From NCBI GenBank assembly GCA_019636235.1, contig JAHBXW010000020.1, positions 1 to 64,000 on the forward strand: DNA of 64,000 nucleotides, in the 5' to 3' direction. The translations under genes and the position numbers were made by a program. Under the pieces are notes generated by a model. The model did no database searches, was not told the origin of the DNA, and saw nothing but the letters and a program-made list of their open reading frames with translations. This stretch comes from Planctomyces sp. GTDB taxonomy: Bacteria > Planctomycetota > Planctomycetia > Planctomycetales > Planctomycetaceae. This document shows, one piece after another, positions 1-9,003 of the stretch (positions are counted from its first letter, which is position 1; every line of letters begins with the position of its first letter).

Positions 1-74
1 AATCCCGGTCCGCCCCGGGGCTTCCCGCGCTGCGCTTCGTCCACGCACTGCGACGGATTGGCCAACAGTCATCG

Positions 75-109
75 AATGACACAGTCCCAACCGACGGCTT
101 TGCCGTCGG
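75..109 (+). repeat. Dispersed palindromic repeat R1, copy A
   Basis: A short intergenic element made of an AATGACAC lead-in and a perfect 8-bp hairpin (CCGACGGC, loop TTT, GCCGTCGG at 91-109). A near-identical copy with the same lead-in lies at 48377-48412. The hairpin lies downstream of the deacetylase gene on the minus strand, so it could also act as a terminator, but no T-run follows on either side. The conserved lead-in points to a repeat family. Confidence 0.6.
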
Positions 110-173
110 GCGCGGTTCGCGGCGCACGATCCGCTGCGCTACCGGGTGGGGCCGTGCGCTGAGTCGCTGACTT

Positions 174-1085
174 TCACGGCCCGAAAAACGGGAACAGTCG
201 GCGAATCTCGGCGTCATCGGGCTGACGGCCGTACTCGCAGATCTCGAACGCCTCGGCGAACCGGACGGCCTTGCCGCGCTCTTCGCCGTACAGGCGGATC
301 AGCGCGTCGCGGGACCGGTCCGCCTCGCCCCGCTGCCGCGGCTCCCATTGCTGGCGCAGCCAGGCCTTGCGCCCCTCGACGTCTCGTTCCGGCGGCACGG
401 AGGCGACATGTTGTTCGCTGCCGTTCGCGCCCCCTTCATAGTGCTGCGAGGCCAGTTCGTGGATGCCTTCCAGCTTCTGATCGAAAGACTCGTCCACGGA
501 AACGGCGATGTCCGCGCGGAACGGGTAGGGCTTCTGGAACCGGTCGCTGGAGTACAGGAACACCGGGTTGTGCTGGAGCGGCGGAGTGTCGGGACAGAAG
601 AACGGGACGGTGACCATGTAGGCGGCATCCTGCACGAGTACGCCGACGTAACGGTGATCGGGATGGTAGTCCCAGGGACGATGCGCGATGACGATGTCGG
701 CGTTCCAGCCCCGGATCAGCCGCGTGATGGTCTGGCGATGTTCAAGCGTCGGCAGCAGTTCGCCGTCGTGGATGTCGAGGACCTGGCTTTCGACGCCCAG
801 GATCTTCGCGCAGGCGGCGGCTTCCGCCGTGCGCCGCATCGCCAGCGGCCCTCCGGCCATCTGCCAGTGCCCGATGTCGCCGTTGGTGACGGAGACCAGC
901 TTGACCTTGTGCCCCGCGCGGGCCCACAAGACGGCCGTGCCGCCGGCCTTGTACTCGGCGTCATCCGGATGAGCCCCGAAGACGATGATGTTCAGCGGCC
1001 GCGCGGCGTCCTGCGCCCGGGCGGTCGCGAGGAGCGCGGGCAGCAACACTGCGAGCAGCCAGCAGCGGCGGGAGAGAAGTCGCAT
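174..1085 (-). CDS. Exported PIG-L family deacetylase
   Basis: 303-residue LmbE/PIG-L family protein. These are zinc-dependent hydrolases that remove acetyl groups from N-acetylglucosaminyl substrates (GlcNAc-PI, mycothiol or bacillithiol precursors, antibiotics). The family motif AHPDD is at residues 38-42 and supplies metal ligands; a second His region (HRPWDYHPDHR) follows. I chose the ATG at 1085 because it opens a clean Sec signal peptide (MRLLSRRCWLL..., AxA site ARA before QDA). The open frame continues upstream to 1178, but that part is not conserved-looking. The signal peptide and about 115 bp upstream are nearly identical to those of the next gene on the same strand (start 1769), so the 5' cassette was duplicated. 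The true substrate is unknown; export suggests a periplasmic or extracellular sugar. Confidence 0.88.
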   Translation of the reverse strand: MRLLSRRCWLLAVLLPALLATARAQDAARPLNIIVFGAHPDDAEYKAGGTAVLWARAGHKVKLVSVTNGDIGHWQMAGGPLAMRRTAEAAACAKILGVESQVLDIHDGELLPTLEHRQTITRLIRGWNADIVIAHRPWDYHPDHRYVGVLVQDAAYMVTVPFFCPDTPPLQHNPVFLYSSDRFQKPYPFRADIAVSVDESFDQKLEGIHELASQHYEGGANGSEQHVASVPPERDVEGRKAWLRQQWEPRQRGEADRSRDALIRLYGEERGKAVRFAEAFEICEYGRQPDDAEIRRLFPFFGP

Positions 1086-1202
1086 GGCGAGGCTCCGGAT
1101 GAAATCAGCGGGCGGCGATGCGCCTCGCGAGCGGCGTTGATCCCTGGCGCGCGTGCGCGCCCGCCACACTACCGGCATCGTCCCGCGCTGCCAACGGAAT
1201 CC
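1024..1202 (-). repeat. Duplicated promoter/signal-peptide cassette, copy 1
   Basis: About 179 bp covering the first ~20 codons of the PIG-L deacetylase gene and its upstream region. It is nearly identical to 1708-1881, which covers the same part of the DUF2314 gene. Identity is highest around the start codon and the signal peptide; short differences occur at the peptide end and in the middle of the upstream region. The bodies of the two proteins are unrelated. Confidence 0.85.
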
Positions 1203-1241
1203 TTAAGCGCGGGGCTGTGCCACCGGGGCGTCACGTAATCA

Positions 1242-1769
1242 TCAATCCAGCGTGAACGGAAGTTGCCGCCGAAACTCCTCCAGGTCCTCTCCCTCGAGAA
1301 TTTCCTGCAGGACGCGAATTGTGTAGCCGCCGACGAGCTTGCCGTCTTCGACATACATCCAATCCGAGACCTCCTCCCGCGGGATCAACACGGGGTGTCC
1401 GCTCCGCACGTTTGAGAGGTTCACCGGCTCGTTCATCAGGACGCCGCGAAAACTCGTGCCGTCCGTTTCTTCCAAACCGATCCACATGAATTCCGCCTCG
1501 TCGCCGTCGACAAAACGCGACTTGATCGAAAAGCCGAGTTGATTCGGGCGGGGCGACTCAAAGGCGGCCACGAATGACGGCAGCGTGCGTTTCGCCTCAT
1601 CCATCGCCTGTTCCATTCGCGGATCGGACGTCGTAACCACGCCGGGCTCGTTCTCCCGAAGCGTCACGGCGCCCTCTTGGCGTCCACGCCGGGCGTCGCC
1701 GCAGCCAGTCGCGAGGAGCGGGGGCAGCAACAGTGCGAGCAGCCAGCAGCGGCGGGAGAGAAGTCGCAT
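1242..1769 (-). CDS. DUF2314 domain lipoprotein
   Basis: 175-residue protein of the DUF2314 (YegJ-like) family, whose function is not established. The N-terminus has the same signal sequence as the PIG-L deacetylase next to it, but here it ends in LATGC, a lipobox-like site, so the mature protein is probably a lipoprotein with Cys22 lipidated. The remaining ~150 residues carry the family pattern: an 'MEQAMDEAKRTLPSF' type helix, a GDEAEFMW strand segment, and a DWMYVEDGKLVGGYT segment near the end. It lies 156 bp upstream of the deacetylase gene on the same strand. The role is unknown. Confidence 0.8.
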   Translation of the reverse strand: MRLLSRRCWLLALLLPPLLATGCGDARRGRQEGAVTLRENEPGVVTTSDPRMEQAMDEAKRTLPSFVAAFESPRPNQLGFSIKSRFVDGDEAEFMWIGLEETDGTSFRGVLMNEPVNLSNVRSGHPVLIPREEVSDWMYVEDGKLVGGYTIRVLQEILEGEDLEEFRRQLPFTLD

Positions 1770-1881
1770 GGCGAGGCTCCGGATGAAATCAGCGGGCGGC
1801 GGAAGCGCGTCGTAAGCGGCATTGGCCCGGCGCGCGTGCCCGCCACACTATCGGCATCGTCCCGCACTGCCAACGGAATCC
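1708..1881 (-). repeat. Duplicated promoter/signal-peptide cassette, copy 2
   Basis: Partner of 1024-1202. It contains the ATG at 1769, the signal peptide of the DUF2314 protein, and about 112 bp upstream. The two copies are direct repeats about 680 bp apart. The upstream half presumably holds the promoter, because it is the only intergenic DNA conserved between the two genes. Confidence 0.85.
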
Positions 1882-2087
1882 CCGAGCCCCGCGAATTCAC
1901 CAGGGGGCTGGCCCGCGGGGAGATGGACGAACAGGCCGCGCACTGGGAATAATCCTGCCTGCGGCGCCGGTCGTTCCCAAGGACGAAATTCGTCCAGGAT
2001 CGGAACGCGCTGAATGTGGAAACAGGGCGGTCGCCAGCGCGTGGCGGCGGCCATCAGCATTGAATCTGCACACAGGGGCGAGGCTCG
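1770..2087. other. Intergenic region between divergent genes (318 bp)
   Basis: The region separates the minus-strand DUF2314 gene from the plus-strand SpoIIAA-like gene. The first ~112 bp are the upstream half of the duplicated cassette. I see no convincing gene, tRNA or strong hairpin in the rest. Confidence 0.6.
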
Positions 2088-2447
2088 ATGATTCAGGAAC
2101 TCCCGTCGCCGTCGGACAAGGTTCTCGGCTTCCAGCTCTCCGGCAAGCTGCACGACGAGGACTACAAGTCCTTCGTGCCGCGCGTGGATCGCGCGATCGC
2201 CGAGGAGGGCAAGGTGCGCCTGCTGGCGCACTTCCACGATTTCCACGGTTGGGACGCGCATGCGCTGTGGGACGACATCAGGTTCTCGACAACGCACTGC
2301 ACGAAGATCGAACGCATCGCGCTCGTCGGCGAGAAGGCCTGGGAACGCTGGATGTCGACGGTCTGCAAGCCGTTCACGATGGCGTCGATCCGCTACTTCG
2401 ACGCGGCCGAACTCGACGCCGCCTGGAAATGGCTGGAGGAGGCCTGA
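2088..2447 (+). CDS. SpoIIAA-like (STAS-fold) protein
   Basis: 119-residue protein of the SpoIIAA-like family (STAS-type fold, DUF3478 group). It shows the usual pattern: a strand opening with 'KVLGFQLSGKLHDEDYKSF', a helix 'VPRVDRAIAEEGKVRLLAHF', the Trp-containing segment FHGWDAHALWDD, and a C-terminal 'DAAELDAAWKWL' helix. Members are cytoplasmic, small and stand alone. Their role is poorly known, and lipid or small-molecule binding has been proposed. There is no operon partner, since the next gene is convergent 33 bp away. Confidence 0.82.
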   Translation: MIQELPSPSDKVLGFQLSGKLHDEDYKSFVPRVDRAIAEEGKVRLLAHFHDFHGWDAHALWDDIRFSTTHCTKIERIALVGEKAWERWMSTVCKPFTMASIRYFDAAELDAAWKWLEEA

Positions 2448-2480
2448 ACCCGGCGCGACGGCTTGAACGGGCGGCGACGA

Positions 2481-3665
2481 TCACGCCTGCCAGCCGGCCC
2501 AGGGGTGCCCGCGGTCGGTCAGCGGCAGCGCGATTCGGCCGCCTCCGACGCGGTGCGAGGCGTACGCCCCGGCGATCATTTCGATCGTCGTCGCTCCGTC
2601 GCGGGCGCTGCACAACGGCTGCCGGTTCTCCTCGATTGAGGCGAGGAGGTCCCGCGCGGGCAGGACATGCGTCGCCACCTCTTCGCGGACATTTGACAGC
2701 TGCTCCGGCTCGCCGACTCCGGCGCTCGAAATCGGCGTCCAGGCGCGCGGTTGATCAGTCGGATTGAACGGGTTCCCCGGACACCAATGGGCGAACGACG
2801 GCTGATCAACCTTGAGGTCAATGATCCCTTTGACGCCGATCAGTTGCAGGCCGAAGCCCGTTACGGGAATGCCGGCGCGGCGGATCGAGTCGAAGAACAC
2901 CGGCACGCCGCTTTCGGTTTCGAAGCGGGCATGCAGCTCATTCCCGGCGATCAGGCCGATGGCGTCTCCCCCTTCGCGGAAGTCCGTGGGGTCGATCGGT
3001 CGACCGTCCTGCAGGATCGTCGTCGCACATGCCACCGGATCGCCCGCAAAAGCATGCGCCAGGTTCAGCGGATGCGAACCCAGCACCCACAGGTCCTCGC
3101 AGCCGCCGCGGTCGTCCTCCTTGCCCCGCGTGCGAATCTCCAAAAGCTTGCCCAGGCCGCCGTCGGCGATGAACTGCTGAACCGCGGGCATCGCCGGATG
3201 CCACCGGTTGCGATGCGCCACCGCGCACTTGACGCCCGAGCGGTCGCAGGCCGCGACCATTTCGTCCGCCTCCGTCAGCGTCCGGCAGAAGCACTTCTCG
3301 ATGTAAATGCCCCGCGCGCCGGCGTCGACCGCGGCCAGCAGCATGTCCCGGTGCTGATCCGTATCCCGCGAACAGATCGCGACGATGTCCGGCTTCGTCT
3401 CGTCCAGCAACGCGCGGTAGTCGCCGAACGTGCGATCGGTCCGCAACCGCTGGCCGGCCTGAGCCAGCCCGGCGGGATCGGCGTCCGCCACGCCCACGAT
3501 CTCCGTCTCCGGCATCAGCAGCCACATCGTGTCCAGGCCGTGGCCATAGTTCCCGCGACCGGTGTGTCCGATGACGCCCACGCGCCAGGTCCGCGTCGAC
3601 TCGGCGGCCAGCGCGGACAGCGGCAGGGCGGCCGCCGCGGCGGCCAGAAACTCGCGTCGATTCAT
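2481..3665 (-). CDS. Gfo/Idh/MocA family oxidoreductase with Tat-type leader
   Basis: 394-residue NAD(P)-dependent sugar dehydrogenase-like protein. A twin-arginine leader (NRREFL, residues 2-7, then an Ala-rich core to LAA at 19-21) suggests export of the folded, cofactor-loaded protein, as in many planctomycete members. The Rossmann segment begins at VGVIGHTGRGN (29-39). The usual catalytic EKP motif reads EKC (123-125), so Lys124 is kept but the Pro is lost. A His-rich stretch HRNRWHP follows. The gene lies 46 bp downstream of the DUF1501 gene on the same strand, so the two are probably cotranscribed. The substrate cannot be told from sequence. Confidence 0.88.
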   Translation of the reverse strand: MNRREFLAAAAAALPLSALAAESTRTWRVGVIGHTGRGNYGHGLDTMWLLMPETEIVGVADADPAGLAQAGQRLRTDRTFGDYRALLDETKPDIVAICSRDTDQHRDMLLAAVDAGARGIYIEKCFCRTLTEADEMVAACDRSGVKCAVAHRNRWHPAMPAVQQFIADGGLGKLLEIRTRGKEDDRGGCEDLWVLGSHPLNLAHAFAGDPVACATTILQDGRPIDPTDFREGGDAIGLIAGNELHARFETESGVPVFFDSIRRAGIPVTGFGLQLIGVKGIIDLKVDQPSFAHWCPGNPFNPTDQPRAWTPISSAGVGEPEQLSNVREEVATHVLPARDLLASIEENRQPLCSARDGATTIEMIAGAYASHRVGGGRIALPLTDRGHPWAGWQA

Positions 3666-3711
3666 GGTCTCGTTCCTGATCGGCCTGACGCGTCCGTCGC
3701 AAACGGTCCGC

Positions 3712-5148
3712 TCAGGCGAGGATGTCGTGGATCACGTGCCCGGTTTCCTTCTCCAGCCGCACCCGGCCCGGGACGCCCAGACGCGAGTTGTCCAGCCCCA
3801 GTTGATGCAGCACCGTGGCGTGGATGTCGGTGACAAAATGCCGCTGCTCCACGGCGTGAAAGCCGAGTTCGTCCGTCGCGCCATGCGCGATGCCGCCGCG
3901 AATGCCGCCCCCCGCCATCCAGACGGTGAACCCGTACGGGTGATGGTCGCGGCCATCTCCGTTCTGAGAACCCGGCGTGCGGCCGAACTCCGTCGCCCAC
4001 AGGACGAGCGTTTCATCCAGCAGGCCGCGGGCCTTCAGATCTCGCAGCAGGGCCGCGATGGGCTGGTCCGTCTGCTTGCACAACGAAGCATGCCCCCCCT
4101 TGAGGCCGCCATGCGCGTCCCAGCTCCCCGCGCCGCCGTTCGATCCGTGATACACCTGGACGAAGCGGACGCCGCGTTCGACCAGCCGCCGGGCCGCCAG
4201 CATCTGCCGGCCGAATTCGCGGGTCTCGTCCTGATGCAGGCCGTACAGCTCCTGCGTCGCCTGCGTTTCCGAATCGAGCTGCACGGCTTCGGGGACGGCC
4301 GACTGCATGCGATAGGCGAGTTCGTAGGCTTTCACCCGGGCGCGCAGCGCGTCATCGTCGGGGAACTGTTCCGCCGCAAACCCGTTCAGCCGGCGGAGGA
4401 GGTCGAACTCGCCCGTCTGCTCCTCGCGGTACACGCCCTGCGCCGGCTGGGCGAACGGCAGCGGATTGGCCGGGTCGACGTTCAGCGGCACGCCATCGAA
4501 TTGCGGACCCAGGTAGCTGGCCCGGTGCCCCTCTTTGCCGCCGCAGCAATCGGCCAGCGGGGTCCCCATGACGACGAACTGCGGCAGGTTTTCGTTGAGC
4601 GTGCCCAGCCCGTAGGTCGTCCAGGCGCCGAGCGTCGGATGGAAGCCATCGAGCCGATGTCGCCCCTGCAGGAACTGCAATTGGGCGCCATGGTTGGAAT
4701 CCTCGGTCCACATCGAACGGATGAGGCACAGGTCGTCGGCCCGCTCGGCGAGATGGGGAAACCAGTCGCTGATTTCGAGCCCGCTTTCGCCGTGTTTCTG
4801 AAAGCCGATCTGGAGCGGGTAGACCTCGGTGCGGACCAGCCCGTTGGCGTCGGGGACGACAATCCGTTCGTTCTTGAGGAACGGGGACTCGAGGACGGCC
4901 TTGTACGGCGTTTCGGCGATGGTCTTGCCGGCCCAGGCGTTCAGTTCAGGCTTGGGATCGAAGGATTCGAGATGGCTGGTCCCGCCGATCATGAACAGGC
5001 AGATGACGCTTTTCGCACGCGGCGTTCGAAGCGGCGGTCGGGACGCGTCAGCCCGGGCTTCGCGGTCGAGGAGCGCGGTCAGAGCGACCGATCCGAGACC
5101 CAGGCCCAGGTCCTGCAGGAAGGCGCGACGCTGGCGGGGCGAATGCAT
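3712..5148 (-). CDS. DUF1501 domain-containing exported protein
   Basis: 478-residue DUF1501 protein, a family abundant in planctomycetes with a fold related to alkaline phosphatase/sulfatase enzymes; no activity is established. The start at 5148 (ATG) opens a Tat-like leader ([16 protein letters not shown]). The open frame continues upstream to 5493, but that part reads as non-coding and would overlap the promoter of the divergent radical SAM gene. Typical motifs are [13 protein letters not shown] near the N-terminus, [13 protein letters not shown] in the middle, and [17 protein letters not shown] towards the C-terminus. DUF1501 genes usually sit beside a PSCyt1/DUF1553 gene; here the neighbour is a Gfo/Idh/MocA gene instead. 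Confidence 0.9.
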   Translation of the reverse strand: MHSPRQRRAFLQDLGLGLGSVALTALLDREARADASRPPLRTPRAKSVICLFMIGGTSHLESFDPKPELNAWAGKTIAETPYKAVLESPFLKNERIVVPDANGLVRTEVYPLQIGFQKHGESGLEISDWFPHLAERADDLCLIRSMWTEDSNHGAQLQFLQGRHRLDGFHPTLGAWTTYGLGTLNENLPQFVVMGTPLADCCGGKEGHRASYLGPQFDGVPLNVDPANPLPFAQPAQGVYREEQTGEFDLLRRLNGFAAEQFPDDDALRARVKAYELAYRMQSAVPEAVQLDSETQATQELYGLHQDETREFGRQMLAARRLVERGVRFVQVYHGSNGGAGSWDAHGGLKGGHASLCKQTDQPIAALLRDLKARGLLDETLVLWATEFGRTPGSQNGDGRDHHPYGFTVWMAGGGIRGGIAHGATDELGFHAVEQRHFVTDIHATVLHQLGLDNSRLGVPGRVRLEKETGHVIHDILA

Positions 5149-5356
5149 TTCAAAACGTCCGGGCGAAATTGCGTTCCGTGGATTGTCCCCGCGTGAGGAT
5201 CGCATCACAAGCGATCGATGCGTGCCGCGCGTGCGGTTCTGGATCACGGCGGCCGTTGTTCGAGATTCGGGATCGTTGCCGTCGCCCTGGATGTCGCTCG
5301 GCTTGTGGCCGCCCGGGGAAACCAATAGGATACAGGCGTTCACAATTCGGTGACGC

Positions 5357-6436
5357 ATGTCTCTGCCATCCCCCAAAGGGCGCGGTTCGCCCCTCGCGCC
5401 TCCCAATCGCTTCGGCGGCATCCATGCCGAACGCGATCTCGAGCACATCGCGGACGATCCCGAGACGTTCGAAGAACTCGCCGACGTTCGCACCGTCTAT
5501 CTGCCCGACGACTCGCGCTCCGTCATCAGCGAGAACGACAGCCCCGATCTCCCGTTCCGATACAGCCTGAACCCGTACCGCGGCTGCCAGCATGGCTGCG
5601 CGTATTGCTATGCCCGGCCGACGCATGAGTACCTGGGGCTCAACGCGGGCCTTGATTTCGAGACGCGGATCTTCGTCAAACACCAGGCCCCAACGCTGTT
5701 TCGCGAGTGGATGGGCCGCCAGGGCTATCAGCCGGCCTGCGTGATGCTGTCGGGCGTGACCGACTGCTATCAGCCGGGGGAACGCCAGTTCCAGGTGACG
5801 CGCGGCTGCCTCCAGGCGGCGCTGGAATGCCGCCAGCCCATGGCGATCGTCACCAAGAACGCGCTCGTCACGCGCGACCTCGATCTGCTCAGCGAAATGG
5901 CTTCTCTGGGAATCGTCTGCGTGGCGATCAGCCTGACGTCGCAGAATCCGGAAACGACCGGCGTGCTGGAGCCGCGGACCAGCCGACCCGAAGCGCGGTT
6001 GCGGGCCATTCGAGAGTTGAGCGCAGCGGGAGTGCCGGTGCGGGCGATGCTCGCGCCGATCATCCCCGGTCTGAATGACGTCGAGATTCCCTCGCTGCTG
6101 GAAGCGGCCGCGGAGGCGGGGGCCAGCACTGCTTCGTGGATCCTGCTGCGGCTGCCGCTGACCGTCCGTCCGGTGTTTCAGGAGTGGCTGGAGCGGACGC
6201 AGTCGGAGGCCGTCCGCGACCGGATCGCCGGATTGATCCAGCAGACGCGCGGGGGACGCTGGAACGACTCCCGGTTTGGATCGCGGTTTCGCGGCGAGGG
6301 CGCCATTGCGGAGCAGATCGGCCGCACGTTCGACGTGTTCGCGCGGCGACTGGGTCTGACGCGCAGCCATCCGCCGCTCGACGTCTCGAAGTTCCGCCCG
6401 CCGGCGGCGAAGAATGGTCAGTTGCGGTTGTTCTGA
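5357..6436 (+). CDS. PA0069-type radical SAM protein (SPL-like)
   Basis: 359-residue radical S-adenosylmethionine protein of the PA0069 family, related to spore photoproduct lyase. The [4Fe-4S] cluster motif is CxxxCxxC at Cys77, Cys81 and Cys84 ([14 protein letters not shown]). The family hallmarks THEYLG and [10 protein letters not shown] follow directly, and GVTDCYQP comes later. Family members occur widely outside spore formers and their substrate is unknown. It is cytoplasmic and transcribed divergently from the DUF1501 gene across 208 bp. The downstream GlmU-like gene is convergent, 20 bp away. Confidence 0.9.
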   Translation: MSLPSPKGRGSPLAPPNRFGGIHAERDLEHIADDPETFEELADVRTVYLPDDSRSVISENDSPDLPFRYSLNPYRGCQHGCAYCYARPTHEYLGLNAGLDFETRIFVKHQAPTLFREWMGRQGYQPACVMLSGVTDCYQPGERQFQVTRGCLQAALECRQPMAIVTKNALVTRDLDLLSEMASLGIVCVAISLTSQNPETTGVLEPRTSRPEARLRAIRELSAAGVPVRAMLAPIIPGLNDVEIPSLLEAAAEAGASTASWILLRLPLTVRPVFQEWLERTQSEAVRDRIAGLIQQTRGGRWNDSRFGSRFRGEGAIAEQIGRTFDVFARRLGLTRSHPPLDVSKFRPPAAKNGQLRLF

Positions 6437-6456
6437 GCGCGCGAGCGCGTCGGCCT

Positions 6457-7749
6457 TCAGCCGAGGGCGGCGATTTCCGGCCGCCGGCCCGCCTGCCGCG
6501 CGAGCGCCGCGGCCCGCTCGCCGGCCGTCGCGTCATGCACGAACTGCAGCAATTGCTCCATTGCGGGGGACAGCACGCAGCGGCGGCGGCCCATCGCGAT
6601 CCGGGCCGTCTCGATCGCCGGACCGATGTCCGCCAGCTCCTCGATCTCCCCATGCCATAGACGGGTGAACGAGGGCAGATGCTTGGGCAGCAGTTCTCCC
6701 GCAGGGAGGATCATGCTCATCACGCCGATTGATGTGCCGGTGTTGAACAGGCTGCACAGCGCGGCCTTGGCATGATCGCCGATAAAGCAGCCGACCTTGG
6801 TGGAACCGGTGTCCAGCGGCTCGCCCCACAGCGGGACGCGGACGGCGGAGTAGTCGTTCTTCAGGTCGCTGTTGGTCGACAGCGCTCCGAGGTTGACCCA
6901 CGGACAGACGTAGCTGTGCCCCAGGAATCCATCGTGATACTTGTTGCTGAAGCCGTGCAGGATGCTGGCTTCGACTTCGCCGCCGACGCGGCAGGCGGGG
7001 CCGATCGATGTCGCTTCGCGGACGTTGGCGCGGAACAGTTGGGCCTCGCGGCCGATGAAGCAGGGGCCTTCGAGCCGCGTGAAGGGCTGCAGTCGCGCGC
7101 CGGCGTCGATCCAGATCGGTCCGGTGCGGGCGTCGATGACGACGAACGGGTCGATCTGCGCGGTGGGGTCGATGTAGATGTCCTCATCCCGACCGAGCAG
7201 CGCTGCCTGCGCGCTGAGGTCAGCCTTGCTGGCCCCGCGACGCCGCCTCAGGAAATCGGCCGTCAGCTGATCCCCGTTCAGTTCAATGAGGCGCCAAGGG
7301 TAGTCGACGAGCGTCCCCGGGACGTCGACAAGTTCCCGCGATCGGGCCAGCCGCGGCAGCACGTCCGGCCAGCTGTCGACCGTCGCCAGCACCTCGGCCT
7401 CCTCGGGATCGACGGTGATCGCGACGATCGTCCCCTCGCAGGCCACCGCCTGCCGCGGACCGAGCGCCGACAACTCCGCCGCGTCGGGCAGCCACCGGCC
7501 ATTGACCAGCAGCGTCGTCCCGCGCTTCAGCCAGTCGTCGTCCAGAACATGCGCGGCCGGATGTTCCTCGCGGTAGGTCGCCGCGAGCTCGGGACGCAGC
7601 CAGGCGCCCCATTCCTCGTATCGGCCGGACTGCAGAACGCGTTCACGGAGCGTGAAGTGCCCGCAGCGCAGTTCGTACACGGGCCTTAGCCAGGCCAGCG
7701 GGCGGAAATTCGCCGCCTGCGAATCCTCAAAGAATGCGACTCGCCTCAT
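6457..7749 (-). CDS. GlmU-like sugar nucleotidyltransferase
   Basis: 430-residue protein of the 'putative sugar nucleotidyl transferase' family. The N-terminal ~190 residues form a divergent nucleotidyltransferase-like part (FFEDSQAANFRPLAWLRPVYELRCG is split across the opening strands). The C-terminal half has hexapeptide-repeat character (left-handed beta helix: isoleucine/valine-spaced segments such as IDPFVVIDARTGPIWI and GVMSMILPAGELLP). These proteins probably activate or acylate a sugar phosphate in the cytoplasm. I placed the start at ATG 7749, which has a GGAAGG ribosome-binding site ten bases upstream, rather than at 7821. No operon partner is visible. Confidence 0.8.
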   Translation of the reverse strand: MRRVAFFEDSQAANFRPLAWLRPVYELRCGHFTLRERVLQSGRYEEWGAWLRPELAATYREEHPAAHVLDDDWLKRGTTLLVNGRWLPDAAELSALGPRQAVACEGTIVAITVDPEEAEVLATVDSWPDVLPRLARSRELVDVPGTLVDYPWRLIELNGDQLTADFLRRRRGASKADLSAQAALLGRDEDIYIDPTAQIDPFVVIDARTGPIWIDAGARLQPFTRLEGPCFIGREAQLFRANVREATSIGPACRVGGEVEASILHGFSNKYHDGFLGHSYVCPWVNLGALSTNSDLKNDYSAVRVPLWGEPLDTGSTKVGCFIGDHAKAALCSLFNTGTSIGVMSMILPAGELLPKHLPSFTRLWHGEIEELADIGPAIETARIAMGRRRCVLSPAMEQLLQFVHDATAGERAAALARQAGRRPEIAALG

Positions 7750-8086
7750 AAGACTGCCTTCCAATGCCGCGTCCATCCCTGGAGGCCCGTTCCCCGGCGC
7801 GACGCCAGTCAGCGGCCGCAAGCCGTCGAAGCAGGCCAGATCCCCATCTCACTCATTTGATTCGAACTGCAGAAAATGTACTCGGAAACCCGCACGTAAG
7901 ACCAGATGAGTTCCGGGCCGGGCGGGTGCGGCAGACCGGAATTCATCGGCTCTTTGCATTCCGGTCGGACGCTGATCCCGCAATGCGAGCGGCCGCCTTC
8001 CCCTTTCGGAAACGGCGGCCGGAGGTCGCAATGCGGACTGGCGACTGGAACCGTGTGGCATCCACGTCCCGGGCGCCGCTTTGTCA
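7750..8086. other. Intergenic region (337 bp)
   Basis: The region lies between the GlmU-like gene and the end of the Cys-rich copper protein gene, both on the minus strand. It holds the promoter side of the former and a GC-rich hairpin at 7990-8021. I see no gene. Confidence 0.5.
7990..8021 (-). terminator. Hairpin downstream of Csp1-like gene
   Basis: An 8-bp perfect stem (CGGCCGCC with GGCGGCCG) continues into a TTCC/GGAA inner stem, 66 bp after the stop of the copper protein gene. No T-run follows, so a terminator role is only likely, not proven. Confidence 0.35.
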
Positions 8087-8545
8087 TTACATCAGATGCA
8101 TCACCATTTCCTTGCAGGCTTTCTCGCACTTGCGGCATTCCTGGGCGCACTGCTTCATATGCTCGTCGTCGGGAAACTTCTCGCACTCCTGGGCGCAGCG
8201 GTCGCAGGCGACGGCGCAGGCGTCGCAGATGAGTTTGCTGAGGGGCCCGCCGCGGGACACGACCCGGGCGGCGTTCGCGCAGACGTCCGCGCAGTCGAGA
8301 CAAAACTGCGCCGTGACAAGATGCGCCTCGTGCCCCTCGGCGACTTGCTTCATGCAGTGCACCGCGCACGAATCACAGGCCTGCTGGCAGGCGTTGCACG
8401 CCGCCGCGCAGTCCATGAGGGCTTTGTTGAGATGGTCGTCGTGACCCGAAGCCGCCCGGCGGGCCTGAGCGGCCGCGAAGCTTGGAAAGGCGGCCAGTCC
8501 CAGGGCTGACAGCCCCAGCGTTCCGAATTGTCTGCGTCCGATCAT
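8087..8545 (-). CDS. Csp1-like exported four-helix-bundle copper-binding protein
   Basis: 152-residue Cys-rich protein with 18 cysteines after the leader, spaced as CxxxC and CxxC along predicted helices (MDCAAACNACQQAC, LICDACAVACDRC). This pattern is that of four-helix-bundle copper-storage proteins (Csp), in which the cysteines line the inside of the bundle and bind many Cu(I) ions. The leader has a Tat-like GRRQF followed by a hydrophobic Gly/Leu/Ala core and an AAA cleavage region. Tat export matches Csp1 of methanotrophs, as opposed to cytosolic Csp3. The start at 8545 has GGAG upstream. It lies upstream of nothing on its strand but follows two other Cys-rich exported proteins (8652-9468) in the same direction. 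Confidence 0.85.
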   Translation of the reverse strand: MIGRRQFGTLGLSALGLAAFPSFAAAQARRAASGHDDHLNKALMDCAAACNACQQACDSCAVHCMKQVAEGHEAHLVTAQFCLDCADVCANAARVVSRGGPLSKLICDACAVACDRCAQECEKFPDDEHMKQCAQECRKCEKACKEMVMHLM

Positions 8546-8651
8546 GGTCAGAACTCCATTGTTGGCGAAACGGGGATGGCCCAAACAAAACGCCGGGAGC
8601 GCGACGACCGCGCCCCCGGCTGACGTTCCGAACGTTGTCAGTTGTCAGGCG

Positions 8652-8846
8652 TTACCCCGAGCAACCGCAAACGCCGCAGGCGCACACGCCGCACGAACAC
8701 GTCTGCCCGTCACAGTCGGGGCAGGCGCAGCTCACGCAGCCGCAGCTCGCCGCGGACGGCGAGGTTGACGCCGGGGTGGATGCGAACAGCGCGCCAAACG
8801 CAGTGCCAATCGCCGCAACAGCGGCCAGAATTGAAAAGCCCTTCAT
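8652..8846 (-). CDS. Small exported metallothionein-like Cys-rich protein
   Basis: 64-residue protein with a signal peptide (MKGFSILAAVAAIGTAFGAL) and a C-terminal half holding 11 cysteines, mostly as CxC and CxxC (SCGCVSCACPDC, CSCGVCACGVCGC). The spacing is metallothionein-like and suggests soft-metal binding outside the cytoplasm. The start at 8846 is set by a strong AAGGGAGA ribosome-binding site; a longer frame extends upstream to 9224 but has no signal of coding. It lies 106 bp upstream of the Csp1-like gene and 157 bp downstream of another Cys-rich protein, all in one direction. I know no named family for it. Confidence 0.7.
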   Translation of the reverse strand: MKGFSILAAVAAIGTAFGALFASTPASTSPSAASCGCVSCACPDCDGQTCSCGVCACGVCGCSG

Positions 8847-9003
8847 GAGAAATCTCCCTTGGGAATGTGGTGAAACTTGCGCCGGCCACCACAGGGGCGC
8901 CGGCCGCAGCGCGCCCGGACACGTTGTTGGTCCCGGCGCGCGATGCGCTGACAGACAGCCGATGGCCGACAGGACTTGGCCTGTCTGGACGCTCGTCAGC
9001 GGC

